Made by a program: the position numbers and the translations under genes
From: Bacteroidales bacterium
Lineage (GTDB): Bacteria; Bacteroidota; Bacteroidia; Bacteroidales; GWA2-32-17
Assembly: GCA_026417155.1 (NCBI GenBank)
Contig: JAOADU010000057.1
Location: 1-38,064 of the forward strand
DNA: 38,064 nucleotides
Reading direction: 5' to 3'
Notes under the pieces: generated by a model
Database searches by the model: none
What the model saw: the letters and a program-made list of their open reading frames with translations, nothing else
What the model was told of the DNA's origin: nothing
In this document: in pieces, positions 27,385-36,423 of the stretch
How the letters are laid out: each line of letters begins with the position of its first letter
Position numbering within the stretch: the first letter of the stretch is position 1

Positions 27385-28203
27385 ATGAAAACTTTCTGTG
27401 TAATTGTATTGAGCTTAAGTTTTTCTTTCGTATTAGCATTAAATCCTGTAAAAGAATACAAAGTAAAACCTTCTGATTTTGGTTTGGCTTATGAAGAAAT
27501 AAAAATTCCAACTTCCGATGGTTTAAAACTAAATGCTTGGTATTTTCCTGCTAGCCAGACATCATATAAAATAATGGTACTGAGCGACGATGGTAATGGC
27601 AATATGAGCGATTTATTAGAGCATGTAAGTGTTTTTCTGTCGTTAGGTTATCATGTATTGACTTATGATTACAGAGGTTATGGTGCAAGTAGCGACTTCG
27701 AAATTAAAACAAATTTTTACATATATGCCCAATTTTTAAAAGATATTAATGCTGTGATTGATTATTTGAAAAAAGAACGTACAAGCATACCTAAAATTCA
27801 TTTATTTGGTATTGGTATAGGTGCGGGATTATCTATTGCTGTTGCTGCTAATAGAGGATTAGGTACCGTTATTGCCGATTCGCCATATACCACACTCGAA
27901 CTTGCAAAACAACGTATTAAAGAAGCCACCGGACAAGAAATGCTTTTGCCATTAGGTTATAACAAAAACGAAATAGAGCCCAAATATGCATTAGAAACCA
28001 AAGGAGCTCAATTAAATGGAATTTTATTTATTGTAGGCGAAAAGGATAATGTATATACTGTAAAAGACATACGCGATCTGGCAAAAATAAGAAGCAATAT
28101 TAGTACGGTGTATGTAGTAAAAAATGCTGCCTATGGCGAAAGTAATTATGCAGCAAATAAGGAAAAGTATCTCGAAGAGATAAAAAAATTTTTAAAACTA
28201 TAA
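27385..28203 (+). CDS. Secreted alpha/beta hydrolase-fold protein lacking catalytic Ser and His
   Basis: A 272-residue exported protein (signal peptide 1-18). The fold is that of BEM46/YqkD-like hydrolases: EIKIPTSDGLKLNAWYFPA, VLTYDYRGYGASS, VIADSPYTTLE and ILFIVGEKDNVYT. The nucleophile elbow, normally G-x-S-x-G, reads GIGIG (142-146), so Gly144 replaces the serine. The final loop that should hold the His reads VVKNAAYGESN. The acid Asp221 is retained. The protein is therefore probably not a hydrolase but a binding or scaffold protein. Its 3' end overlaps cdd by 6 nt, convergently. The 150-nt gap upstream (27235-27384) shows no complete consensus promoter on either strand. Confidence 0.85.
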   Translation: MKTFCVIVLSLSFSFVLALNPVKEYKVKPSDFGLAYEEIKIPTSDGLKLNAWYFPASQTSYKIMVLSDDGNGNMSDLLEHVSVFLSLGYHVLTYDYRGYGASSDFEIKTNFYIYAQFLKDINAVIDYLKKERTSIPKIHLFGIGIGAGLSIAVAANRGLGTVIADSPYTTLELAKQRIKEATGQEMLLPLGYNKNEIEPKYALETKGAQLNGILFIVGEKDNVYTVKDIRDLAKIRSNISTVYVVKNAAYGESNYAANKEKYLEEIKKFLKL

Positions 28204-28680
28204 TAAATTTTCTTTACTAAAATACAAAGGCAACAACAAAGAGGCATCGTCAATAACAATAATTTTTCTTCTACCTGCCAAAATGAGGGTTATGGGTTCT
28301 TCCTGACGGAATTGACTTTCTAAAAGAACCTGACGGCAGCTTCCACATGGAGAAACAGGTTCGGGGGTTAATGCGTCGGAATGAAAGGCAACAATTGCCA
28401 TCGCTTTAATTTTATTTTTCGGGAATTGAGCATTTGCAAAAAATAGAGCAACACGTTCGGCACATAGCCCCGATGGATAAGCGGCATTTTCTTGATTATT
28501 GCCTGTAATAATTTCGTCATTATCTAAAAGCAATGCAGCTCCAACTTTAAACTTAGAATACGGAGCATAAGCATTAGCCGATGAATCAATAGCTTTTTTG
28601 ATTAAATTATTATACAATTCTGGCAATTCATCAAAATTGCTATATTCTTTTACCGTAAATTGAAAATTTTTCTGATTCAC
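28198..28680 (-). CDS. cdd: Cytidine deaminase
   Basis: A 160-residue zinc enzyme for pyrimidine salvage, deaminating cytidine and deoxycytidine. It shows YAPYSKFKVGAALL, ENAAYPSGLCAERVA (Cys73 zinc ligand, Glu75 proton shuttle) and PCGSCRQ (Cys112, Cys115). The start is GTG at 28680. The length fits the short homotetrameric class. Confidence 0.95.
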   Translation of the reverse strand: MNQKNFQFTVKEYSNFDELPELYNNLIKKAIDSSANAYAPYSKFKVGAALLLDNDEIITGNNQENAAYPSGLCAERVALFFANAQFPKNKIKAMAIVAFHSDALTPEPVSPCGSCRQVLLESQFRQEEPITLILAGRRKIIVIDDASLLLPLYFSKENLL

Positions 28681-28701
28681 TATATCAAGAAATTTATACT
28701 A

Positions 28702-28731
28702 CAAAGATATAGCAATAATAAATAAACCATA
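28702..28731 (-). promoter_or_regulatory. Candidate promoter for cdd
   Basis: On the minus strand TATG (28728-28731, three of four matches to TTTG), 18 nt, then TATCTTTG (28702-28709, exact -7 match), 21 nt before the GTG start. It lies in the 88-nt gap shared with divergent dnaG. Confidence 0.5.
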
Positions 28732-28768
28732 CTTTTATGCTAAATTTGTATAAGTTTTTTTTTGACTT

Positions 28769-30736
28769 ATGATTGACAATATTACTCGTCAGCGTATTTT
28801 AGACACTGCAAGAATTGTCGAAGTTATTGGTGAATTTGTTCAACTAAAAAAAAGGGGTTCAAGTTATATTGGACTTTGTCCGTTTCATAAGGAAAAAACT
28901 CCATCATTTACAGTTACTGAAAGTAGAGGAATATACAAGTGTTTTGGTTGTGGAAAAGCGGGAAATGTGGTGAATTTTTTAATGGATCATGAAAAAATAT
29001 CTTATGTAGAAGCACTTCGATGGTTAGCTGCAAAATATAAAGTAGAAATAAAAGAAACCCCATTAACAGAAGAGGAAATACAACGTAAAAATGAACGCGA
29101 AAGTTTATTTGTTGCGAATAAATTTGCTTATGAGTTCTTTTCAAAACAATTGCACGAAACAAATGAAGGAAAATCTGTTGCATGGAGTTATTTACAACAA
29201 AGAGGAGTAAGAGATGATATAGTAAAGAAATTCGGACTGGGTTATTGTCCATCCAATCCTAAAGCGTTTGCAGAATTAGCATTTAAACAAGGCTTCAAAT
29301 CAGAAATTTTACAAAAAGCGGGATTAATCAATAAAGGTAATTACGATAATTTTACTTCGCGAATTGTTTTTCCAATTTTTAATTTAAGTGGGAATGTCGT
29401 TGGTTTTAGTGGACGTAGGATTTCAAATGATGAATCAATAGCAAAATATTACAATAGCCCTGAAACTGAGATATTTCAAAAAGGACATTTATTGTATGGC
29501 TTGTTCCAAGCTAAAAGAGCTATTGCCGATAATGATGCATGTTATTTAGTCGAAGGCAATCTCGATGTTTTAGCAATGCATCAAATGAATATTGAGAATA
29601 CCGTTGCATCGTTAGGAACGGCTTTGACGATAGAACAAATAGCATTACTAAAGCGATTCACAAAAAATATTATTTTGCTCTACGACTCTGATAAAGCAGG
29701 AATAAATGCAGCTTTAAGAGGTATTGATTTGCTCTTACAAGAAGGGATGAACGTAAAAATTGTGTTACTGCCCGAAAAACAAGATCCCGATTCATTTAGC
29801 AAAACTGTTAGTCAACAAGAATTTGTCGAATACTTAAAAAACAATGAAGAAGATTTTATTTTATTCAAATTAAAAGTATTACTTGCAAATGCCCAAAAGG
29901 ATCCAACCAAACGAGCTCAGGCATATAAAGATATAGCACAATCAATTGCCTTATTGCCCGATAAAGTTTTCAGAGCAGTTTATATAAAAGAAGCGTCCAA
30001 ACGCCTAAACATTGATGAGAGTACAATTTACGACGAAGTTAATGCTAATTTAATTAAACGACGGCTTCAATCGCCCATTCAACAAAAAATTGAAATACAA
30101 ACAAAAACAGAAACACCTACCCTTCCTGCTTATATTGAAGATTTTTTTGTAGAAGAGGTTGAAAAAGAAATATTACGAATATTGTTGCATTATGGTAATA
30201 TGGTTTATTATCAAGAATACGACGAACAATCCGATACTGTTACTCAAACAGTTACTGTTGCCGAAGCTATTATTAATGATTTATTAAGCGACGATTTAGA
30301 ATTTAAAAATTTGATATACAAACAAGTATTCGAAAATATACGGCAACAATTAGCTACAATAAAATACATTGACGAAAAAAAACTTATTTATCATGAAAAT
30401 CAACAAATTAGCGAAATTGTAATAGAATTGCTTAATATTCCATATTACAAGGGTTTTATTAGAGGTAAAAGCGACGAATTATCGAAATATTATAAAAGAA
30501 TAGGTATTTATGTAAAAAATGAACACGATTTGCTGAATGAGGTTGTGCGACAATTGCTATTACGATACAAACATAAAATATTAGAAATAGCAATTCGTGA
30601 ATCTCAAAAAAAATTATCCGTAGCACAAGATTCTTCCATAGACGAAGATTATATAAATGAAGAATTAAGAAAAATTCAGCAATTAACGCAACTAATACAA
30701 TCTATTGCAAAAAATTTGAATTTGGTAGTACGTTGA
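28769..30736 (+). CDS. dnaG: DNA primase
   Basis: A 655-residue primase that makes RNA primers at the replication fork. The N-terminal CHC2 zinc finger has Cys37, His40, Cys58 and Cys61 (CPFHKEKTPSF, YKCFGCGKAGN). The core includes FGLGYCP, SRIVFPIFNLSGNVVGFSGR and YYNSPETEIFQKGHLLYG. The TOPRIM domain has YLVEGNLDVLAMHQ and LYDSDKAG (acidic metal ligands). The C-terminal region would bind DnaB helicase. It ends 1 nt from the convergent cysQ. Confidence 0.97.
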   Translation: MIDNITRQRILDTARIVEVIGEFVQLKKRGSSYIGLCPFHKEKTPSFTVTESRGIYKCFGCGKAGNVVNFLMDHEKISYVEALRWLAAKYKVEIKETPLTEEEIQRKNERESLFVANKFAYEFFSKQLHETNEGKSVAWSYLQQRGVRDDIVKKFGLGYCPSNPKAFAELAFKQGFKSEILQKAGLINKGNYDNFTSRIVFPIFNLSGNVVGFSGRRISNDESIAKYYNSPETEIFQKGHLLYGLFQAKRAIADNDACYLVEGNLDVLAMHQMNIENTVASLGTALTIEQIALLKRFTKNIILLYDSDKAGINAALRGIDLLLQEGMNVKIVLLPEKQDPDSFSKTVSQQEFVEYLKNNEEDFILFKLKVLLANAQKDPTKRAQAYKDIAQSIALLPDKVFRAVYIKEASKRLNIDESTIYDEVNANLIKRRLQSPIQQKIEIQTKTETPTLPAYIEDFFVEEVEKEILRILLHYGNMVYYQEYDEQSDTVTQTVTVAEAIINDLLSDDLEFKNLIYKQVFENIRQQLATIKYIDEKKLIYHENQQISEIVIELLNIPYYKGFIRGKSDELSKYYKRIGIYVKNEHDLLNEVVRQLLLRYKHKILEIAIRESQKKLSVAQDSSIDEDYINEELRKIQQLTQLIQSIAKNLNLVVR

Positions 30737-30737
30737 A

Positions 30738-31541
30738 TTACCACCGAATATCTTTTCTTATAGCTATAAATTCAGGATTTTCAAAATTTTGTTTGCCATA
30801 AGTTAGCGCATTAAGCGTTTTTTTATCGAGCAAATCTGCATTGGAATATAATAGCAGTGCATGTCCGGCAGCAATGTCCCATTCCATAGTTTTACCAAAT
30901 CGGGGATAAATATCTACGGTGCCTTCGGCTAGATAACAAAGTTTGAGCGAACTACCGCAACTTAAAAGTTGAGTGGGATATTGAGTTTTTATTATTTCTA
31001 CAAAAGCTTTTGTTTTTTCATCTAAGTGACTACGACTTACAGCGATAATTTTTTCATTATTGTTTCTTACTTTCAAAGGTAATTCTTGCAAAGAACTTAC
31101 ATTTATTCGATGATTATTTACAGCAACTTTTATGGATCCCGTATTTTCCGAAGCAAAATACAAAATTTCGCATGCAGGAGCATAAACAACACCTATTACA
31201 GGTTTTTTTGCTTCAATAAGAGCAATATTGACAGTAAATTCATCGTTTTTGTTGATAAATTCTTTTGTACCATCAAGCGGGTCTATTAACCAATATTTAT
31301 CGTATGATTGATTGACTGAATCCGACAAATGTTCTGTTTCTTCACTCACGATAGGAAGATGTGTATCGTTTAATATTTGGCAAATAATACGATGCGAATG
31401 AATATCGGCTGTCGTAACAGGATGATTTTCATCTTTTGTATCAATAGTATAAGGTTGGTAATAAATATTCATAATAGCTTTGCCAGCTTCTATGGCAGAA
31501 ATAATGGCTTTTATTAATAATTCAGCATAACTCATAAACAT
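30738..31541 (-). CDS. cysQ: 3'(2'),5'-bisphosphate nucleotidase
   Basis: A 267-residue inositol-monophosphatase-fold enzyme that converts PAP to AMP, clearing a by-product of sulfate assimilation. Metal ligands are Glu67/Glu68 in IVSEETEH and Asp87/Asp90 in WLIDPLDGTKEF. The second signature is MEWDIAAGHALL. A second ATG at 31535 is an equally good start. A -7-like TATATTTG lies almost on the start codon and is not annotated. Confidence 0.93.
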   Translation of the reverse strand: MFMSYAELLIKAIISAIEAGKAIMNIYYQPYTIDTKDENHPVTTADIHSHRIICQILNDTHLPIVSEETEHLSDSVNQSYDKYWLIDPLDGTKEFINKNDEFTVNIALIEAKKPVIGVVYAPACEILYFASENTGSIKVAVNNHRINVSSLQELPLKVRNNNEKIIAVSRSHLDEKTKAFVEIIKTQYPTQLLSCGSSLKLCYLAEGTVDIYPRFGKTMEWDIAAGHALLLYSNADLLDKKTLNALTYGKQNFENPEFIAIRKDIRW

Positions 31542-31608
31542 GGCAAATATAAAGAAAATTCATAATAAATTAACGATTTGAATATTTTGTAAAAAAATTA
31601 TGAAAAAG

Positions 31609-31640
31609 TTTGCATTTTTTCATAAAATAATATACATTTG
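31609..31640 (+). promoter_or_regulatory. Promoter for the small T9SS cargo gene
   Basis: TTTG (31609-31612), 20 nt, TACATTTG (31633-31640), then 31 nt to the ATG at 31672. Both elements match the Bacteroidota consensus. Confidence 0.7.
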
Positions 31641-31671
31641 AAGCGAATTAACCAATAAAAAATTATTGCCT

Positions 31672-32538
31672 ATGAAAAAAATGTTACTATTATCAGCTAT
31701 GTTTTTAGTGGTTGTAAATTTATCATTTGCACAACCAGCAATACCCAATGGGGGTTTTGAAAACTGGACCGATACAATTACACCACAATCGTGGGGTACG
31801 TCAAATTTAAACTTAGGATTTTTTACTTATGCTGGAGTAACACGTACTACCGACAAGTATACCGGAACTTACGCAATGAAATTAAAAACAATCAGTATTC
31901 CTATGGTTGGAATGATGCCTGCTATTGCTACTACAGGAACATTTAATATGATGGTAGGTATAACCGGGGGAGTTCCTACAGGGGGAATTAAACCAATAGG
32001 GTTTAATGGAGCTTTTAAATATACCAGTGTTAATGGCGATACAATGGCTATATTTGTAATTTTAACTCGTTGGAATGGAACAACTCGCGATACTCTTGGC
32101 TATGGCGGAATAGCTACAAATCAATCTGTTAATAACTATACTACATTTAATCAACCCATTCAATACGATATCCCTAATCAAATACCCGATACATTTAATA
32201 TTATCTTAGCTTCATCGGCAGGATATGTTGCTCAGGAAAATTCTACATTATTTGTCGATAACTTAAGCTTTATTGCTTCCAGTGGAGAAGTAATACCTTT
32301 GAGTGCAATGATGCAACGAGTATATCCCAATCCATCCAATGGTAAATTTACCATCGCATTAGGCGATGAAGAAAATTATCAAATTCGCATATATAATTTA
32401 TTGGGACAAATAGTGTGGGAAGCATCAAATATTTTTATGCAAACAGAAGTTAACATGGAAGGAATGCCCAAAGGGTTGTATTTAATTGAAATTGATAACG
32501 GTCAATACAAACGAACTCACCGAATTACTATTGAATAA
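31672..32538 (+). CDS. Secreted protein with carbohydrate-binding-like domain and T9SS sorting domain
   Basis: A 288-residue exported protein. The signal peptide ends SFA/QPAIP (Ala20/Gln21). The opening IPNGGFENWTDTITPQSWGT and the later TLFVDNLSFIA frame a jelly-roll-like domain resembling the Bacteroidota PCMD family of putative carbohydrate-active surface proteins; this match is tentative. From about 208 is a T9SS type A sorting domain (QRVYPNPSNGKFTI, RIYNLLGQIVWEA, MPKGLYLIEI). ATG 31672 is preferred to an in-frame TTG at 31666. It is a single-gene unit with a clear promoter and terminator. Confidence 0.85.
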   Translation: MKKMLLLSAMFLVVVNLSFAQPAIPNGGFENWTDTITPQSWGTSNLNLGFFTYAGVTRTTDKYTGTYAMKLKTISIPMVGMMPAIATTGTFNMMVGITGGVPTGGIKPIGFNGAFKYTSVNGDTMAIFVILTRWNGTTRDTLGYGGIATNQSVNNYTTFNQPIQYDIPNQIPDTFNIILASSAGYVAQENSTLFVDNLSFIASSGEVIPLSAMMQRVYPNPSNGKFTIALGDEENYQIRIYNLLGQIVWEASNIFMQTEVNMEGMPKGLYLIEIDNGQYKRTHRITIE

Positions 32539-32558
32539 AAAAGTACTTTCAAATATGC

Positions 32559-32595
32559 AAATGGCTGTCTCGCACGACAGCCATTTTTGTTTTTA
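32559..32595 (+). terminator. Strong rho-independent terminator
   Basis: AAATGGCTGTC (32559-32569) and GACAGCCATTT (32576-32586) form a perfect 11-bp stem with a TCGCAC loop, followed by a T-rich tail to 32595. It is the clearest intrinsic terminator in the window. It separates the cargo gene from the receptor gene. Confidence 0.9.
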
Positions 32596-32702
32596 TATAA
32601 TAAAAGACTTACAAATTAAATGAATTATACAAGACTATATTAAATAAAGGTGATAGTGCAAAATGGAAATTCAATTTTTTTGGTAATAAAAAAATGTATA
32701 TA

Positions 32703-32733
32703 TTTACGCGTTTGTTAAAAGCTGTTAAATTTG
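32703..32733 (+). promoter_or_regulatory. Promoter for the TonB-dependent receptor
   Basis: TTTA (32703-32706, three of four matches), 19 nt, TAAATTTG (32726-32733, exact -7 match), then 38 nt to the ATG at 32772. Confidence 0.55.
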
Positions 32734-32771
32734 AGTTAATTAAATGTTAAATAAATAATAATCAGTATATT

Positions 32772-35700
32772 ATGTTTCGTAGATTATTTTTTGTTTTTGC
32801 AGGATTGCTATGGTCGGCAGTCGTTTTTGCCCAGTCAGGAACTTTGCAAGGTAAAGTTATCGATGCAACAACTGGTGAGCCGATAGCATTTGCCAATGTT
32901 GCAATTGAGCTCAATGGGCAAGTGATTACAGGTGGTATGACCGACTTTGATGGGAAATATGTTATTAAACCAATTCCTGCTGGTACGTACGATGTTAAAG
33001 CTTCTTATGTAGGTTATCACCCATTGCAGTACAAGGGGGTAAAAATTATGGCAGGCAAAATTACCTTTCAGGATTTTCGCATTAGTCCTGCTGTACAGCA
33101 ACTTCAAGAAGTAGAAGTAAAAGAATATAAAGTACCACTTATTAGCAAAGACCAAACGCAATCGGGCGGTAGTGTTACAGATAAAGAAATTGCCAAAATG
33201 CCTGGTCGTTCTGCCGAAGCTGTGGCAACAACCATAGGTGGTGTATATAGCGAACGGGGAGAAGTTGGAAGTATTCGTGGAGCTCGCGCCGAAGCAACAG
33301 TTTATATTATTGACGGGGTAAAAGTACGTGGAACTACAGCATTGCCCAAATCAGCTACCGCACAAGTTGATGTTATTATGGGAGGTATTCCTGCAAAATA
33401 TGGCGATGTAACGGGAGGTATTATTAGTGTTACAACAAAAGAACCTTCAAGAGAAACTAATGGAGCCATCGAACTATCAACCTCTAAATTTCTCGATCCT
33501 TATGGATATTATTTAGCTGAAGGGATGATTACAGGACCCTTATTCTCAAAAAAATCTGTCGATCCCTACGATTCTACAAAAACCAAAAAAACCGTAAAAG
33601 CAGGTTACTTTTTAACGGCATCGTACAATTATGTAAAAGACGAATCACCTTCGGTAATAGGTTTTTGGAAAGCTAAAGATGGTGTAGTAGAACAGTTATT
33701 GCAAAATCCGTATAGAACCAATGAGTCGGGATTTGGTACATTGTTAAATGCAGAATATTTAAGAAGTGAAAATTTTGAAAAAGTTAAAGCTCGTGATAAT
33801 GTCGGTTCAAAACAAATGATGATACAAGGTAAAGTTGATTACAAGCTTACTAAAAATGTAAACATTACAGCAGGAGTTACTTATGATTATCAAAAATATA
33901 GAATATTTAATTATGCCAATACCTTATTCAATAGTAATAATAACGGAGAAGGCATTGCGAATACATTCCGTACTTTTGTACGATTAACACAAAAATTCCA
34001 AAGCTCGGATGAAAAAGAAAATGCTACGGCATTAATAAAAAATGCTTATTATCAAATTCAATTCGATTACAGTTGGTTTAATCAAATTGTGCAAGATCCT
34101 CGTCATAAAGACGATTTATTTAAATATGGTTATGTAGGAAAATTTAAAACAACTAAAATCCGTTCATATTCCTGGACAGATACGTTACAAGGTTTATCGA
34201 ATGGAGCATATGTACATGATGGTTTCAGAGATGTTAGATATGCTTTTACACCTTCCGATATAAATCCCGATTTAGCTGCATATACAAGTTATTATTATTC
34301 ATTGTACGAACCTAATAGCTTTATGTATTCCAACTCCGTTTTAGTAGAGGCAGGCGGTGGTTTATTAAATGGACAGTCGCCACGTACAGTATATCAATTA
34401 TTTAATTCACCCGGAACTCCATACAACGGGTATTCAAAACTAGATCAATTACAATATCGTATATCTGCAAATGGCTCTGCCGACGTGAAAGATCATGAAA
34501 TATCCCTCGGATTTGAATTTGAACAAAGAAACGATCGATATTTTGGTGTGAACCCTATGGCTCTTTGGACTTTTGGTAGAGCATATACGAATGCACATAT
34601 TTTAGAGCTCGATAAAGCGAATCCTCATTTCGTTTACGATCAATATGGTGTATTTCAGGATACTGTTTGGTTCGACAGATTGTATAGTGCATCTACCCAA
34701 TATCAGTTTGATTATAAATTACGTCAGGCTTTGGGAATGCCTGTAGATAGTCGTGAATGGATTGATTTTGATTCATACGACCCATCGTTATTTAAAATCG
34801 ATTTCTTTAGTCCCGATGAATTACTAAACAATGGTAATTCATTAGTTACCTATTATGGATACAATGCTCATGGTAAAAAAATAAGCGGCAAACCTACATT
34901 AAACGATTTCTTTACCAAAAAAGATGAATTAGGGCGTTACACTCGCGAAATAGCACCGTTTCAACCCATTTACTGGGCTGCATATATCCAAGATAAGTTT
35001 GCATTCCAGGATCTAATATTTAATATAGGAGTACGTATAGACCGTTTTGATGCCAACCAAATGGTTTTGAAAGATCCTTTCTCACTATACGAAACGAAAA
35101 AATTAAGCGAAGTTCCAGGCTCATTAAACGCTGCAAACGGTGGGGTACATCCCGGCAATCTGCCTTCGAACGCTGTTGTGTATGCCGATGATGTAGCGAA
35201 TCCTACAAAAATAACAGGGTACAGAGTGGGAACCGATCCTCAGGATGTAAAGTGGTACAATGCTTACGGGACGCAAATAAACGACCCATCGTTAATTTCT
35301 GGCGCCGGCGGCATGGCACCAATATTAGTCGATCCACAAGGAGGTGTTAACGCAAAAGCTTTTAAAGATTACGATCCACAAATTAATGTAATGCCTCGTG
35401 TTGCTTTTTCATTCCCAATATCTGACGTAGCGTTGTTCTTTGCACATTATGATATTTTAACTAAGCGTCCCAGCGGATATTCACGCTTAAATCCTATTGA
35501 ATATTTATACATTATTAATCAAGCAAACGATGCTATAAATAATCCTGCACTTAAAACCGAAAAAACTATAGATTATGAGTTAGGTTTCCAACAAAAGCTG
35601 ACCAACACATCTTCGTTAAAAATTTCAGCGTTTTATCGCGAAATGCGCGATATGATTCAAATTCAGTACATTTATGGTGCATATCCGGTAAAATACATGA

Positions 35701-36413
35701 CTTATACGAATATAGACTTCGGAACAGTTAAAGGTTTAACCATCGGATACGACTTAAGACGAACAGGTAACGTAACCCTTCGTTTGAACTATACATTACA
35801 ATTTGCCAATGGTACCGGCTCAAATGCTGAAACAAGTAAAGCTCTTATACAAACCGGACAGCCTAATTTACGTACAACTATACCATTAGATTTTGATCAA
35901 CGTCATGCAATTGTAGGAAATATTGATTATCGCTTTGCAAGTGGACCTGCATATAATGGTCCCAAATGGTTCGGAAAAGATATATTGCAAAATACAGGTG
36001 CAAACTTTACTATTAATTATGGCACAGGGAGCCCATATAGCAAGAGAGATATCAATACAAATTACTTGATTGGTTCTATAAACGGAGCACGTAAACCTGC
36101 ACGCTTTACTATTAATGCACGTTTCGATCGCGATATTGAATTAAAATATGGCAACGATAAGAAAAAAGCAGCGTACTTAAACGTATATCTTGAAATAAAT
36201 AACTTACTTAATAATAAAGCAATACTTAATGTATATGAAACTACAGGTAACCCCGACGATAATGGTTATTTAACAAATGCAAAAAATCAAACTCAAATTA
36301 ACCAACAAAACGATCCTACAGCTTATCGTAACTATTATCGCATGTACATCAATTATCCTTACAATTATTCGTTTGCTCGTACTATAAGATTAGGAGTAAT
36401 GTTTAATTTTTAA
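32772..36413 (+). CDS. TonB-dependent outer-membrane receptor with N-terminal carboxypeptidase-like domain
   Basis: A 1213-residue outer-membrane receptor. The signal peptide ends VFA/QSGTL. Residues 24-108 are a carboxypeptidase-regulatory-like domain (GKVIDATTGEPIAFANV, DFDGKYVIKPIPAGTYDV). A TonB-box-like EVEVKEYKVP (about 113-122) precedes the plug (GSIRGARAEATVYIIDGVKV, GGIPAKYGDVTGGIISV). The 22-strand barrel fills the rest and ends RTIRLGVMFNF. It lacks the SusC-specific N-terminal signature, and no SusD gene follows. The next gene, 10 nt on, is a large secreted protein, so the pair may work together. The ligand is unknown. Confidence 0.93.
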   Translation: MFRRLFFVFAGLLWSAVVFAQSGTLQGKVIDATTGEPIAFANVAIELNGQVITGGMTDFDGKYVIKPIPAGTYDVKASYVGYHPLQYKGVKIMAGKITFQDFRISPAVQQLQEVEVKEYKVPLISKDQTQSGGSVTDKEIAKMPGRSAEAVATTIGGVYSERGEVGSIRGARAEATVYIIDGVKVRGTTALPKSATAQVDVIMGGIPAKYGDVTGGIISVTTKEPSRETNGAIELSTSKFLDPYGYYLAEGMITGPLFSKKSVDPYDSTKTKKTVKAGYFLTASYNYVKDESPSVIGFWKAKDGVVEQLLQNPYRTNESGFGTLLNAEYLRSENFEKVKARDNVGSKQMMIQGKVDYKLTKNVNITAGVTYDYQKYRIFNYANTLFNSNNNGEGIANTFRTFVRLTQKFQSSDEKENATALIKNAYYQIQFDYSWFNQIVQDPRHKDDLFKYGYVGKFKTTKIRSYSWTDTLQGLSNGAYVHDGFRDVRYAFTPSDINPDLAAYTSYYYSLYEPNSFMYSNSVLVEAGGGLLNGQSPRTVYQLFNSPGTPYNGYSKLDQLQYRISANGSADVKDHEISLGFEFEQRNDRYFGVNPMALWTFGRAYTNAHILELDKANPHFVYDQYGVFQDTVWFDRLYSASTQYQFDYKLRQALGMPVDSREWIDFDSYDPSLFKIDFFSPDELLNNGNSLVTYYGYNAHGKKISGKPTLNDFFTKKDELGRYTREIAPFQPIYWAAYIQDKFAFQDLIFNIGVRIDRFDANQMVLKDPFSLYETKKLSEVPGSLNAANGGVHPGNLPSNAVVYADDVANPTKITGYRVGTDPQDVKWYNAYGTQINDPSLISGAGGMAPILVDPQGGVNAKAFKDYDPQINVMPRVAFSFPISDVALFFAHYDILTKRPSGYSRLNPIEYLYIINQANDAINNPALKTEKTIDYELGFQQKLTNTSSLKISAFYREMRDMIQIQYIYGAYPVKYMTYTNIDFGTVKGLTIGYDLRRTGNVTLRLNYTLQFANGTGSNAETSKALIQTGQPNLRTTIPLDFDQRHAIVGNIDYRFASGPAYNGPKWFGKDILQNTGANFTINYGTGSPYSKRDINTNYLIGSINGARKPARFTINARFDRDIELKYGNDKKKAAYLNVYLEINNLLNNKAILNVYETTGNPDDNGYLTNAKNQTQINQQNDPTAYRNYYRMYINYPYNYSFARTIRLGVMFNF

Positions 36414-36423
36414 TCGGTAAAAA

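Noticed and set aside
30725..30749. Possible bidirectional hairpin between dnaG and cysQ
   Set aside because: GGTAGTA/TTACCACC pairs with an internal mismatch and overlaps both stop codons, without T tracts. Support is too weak.
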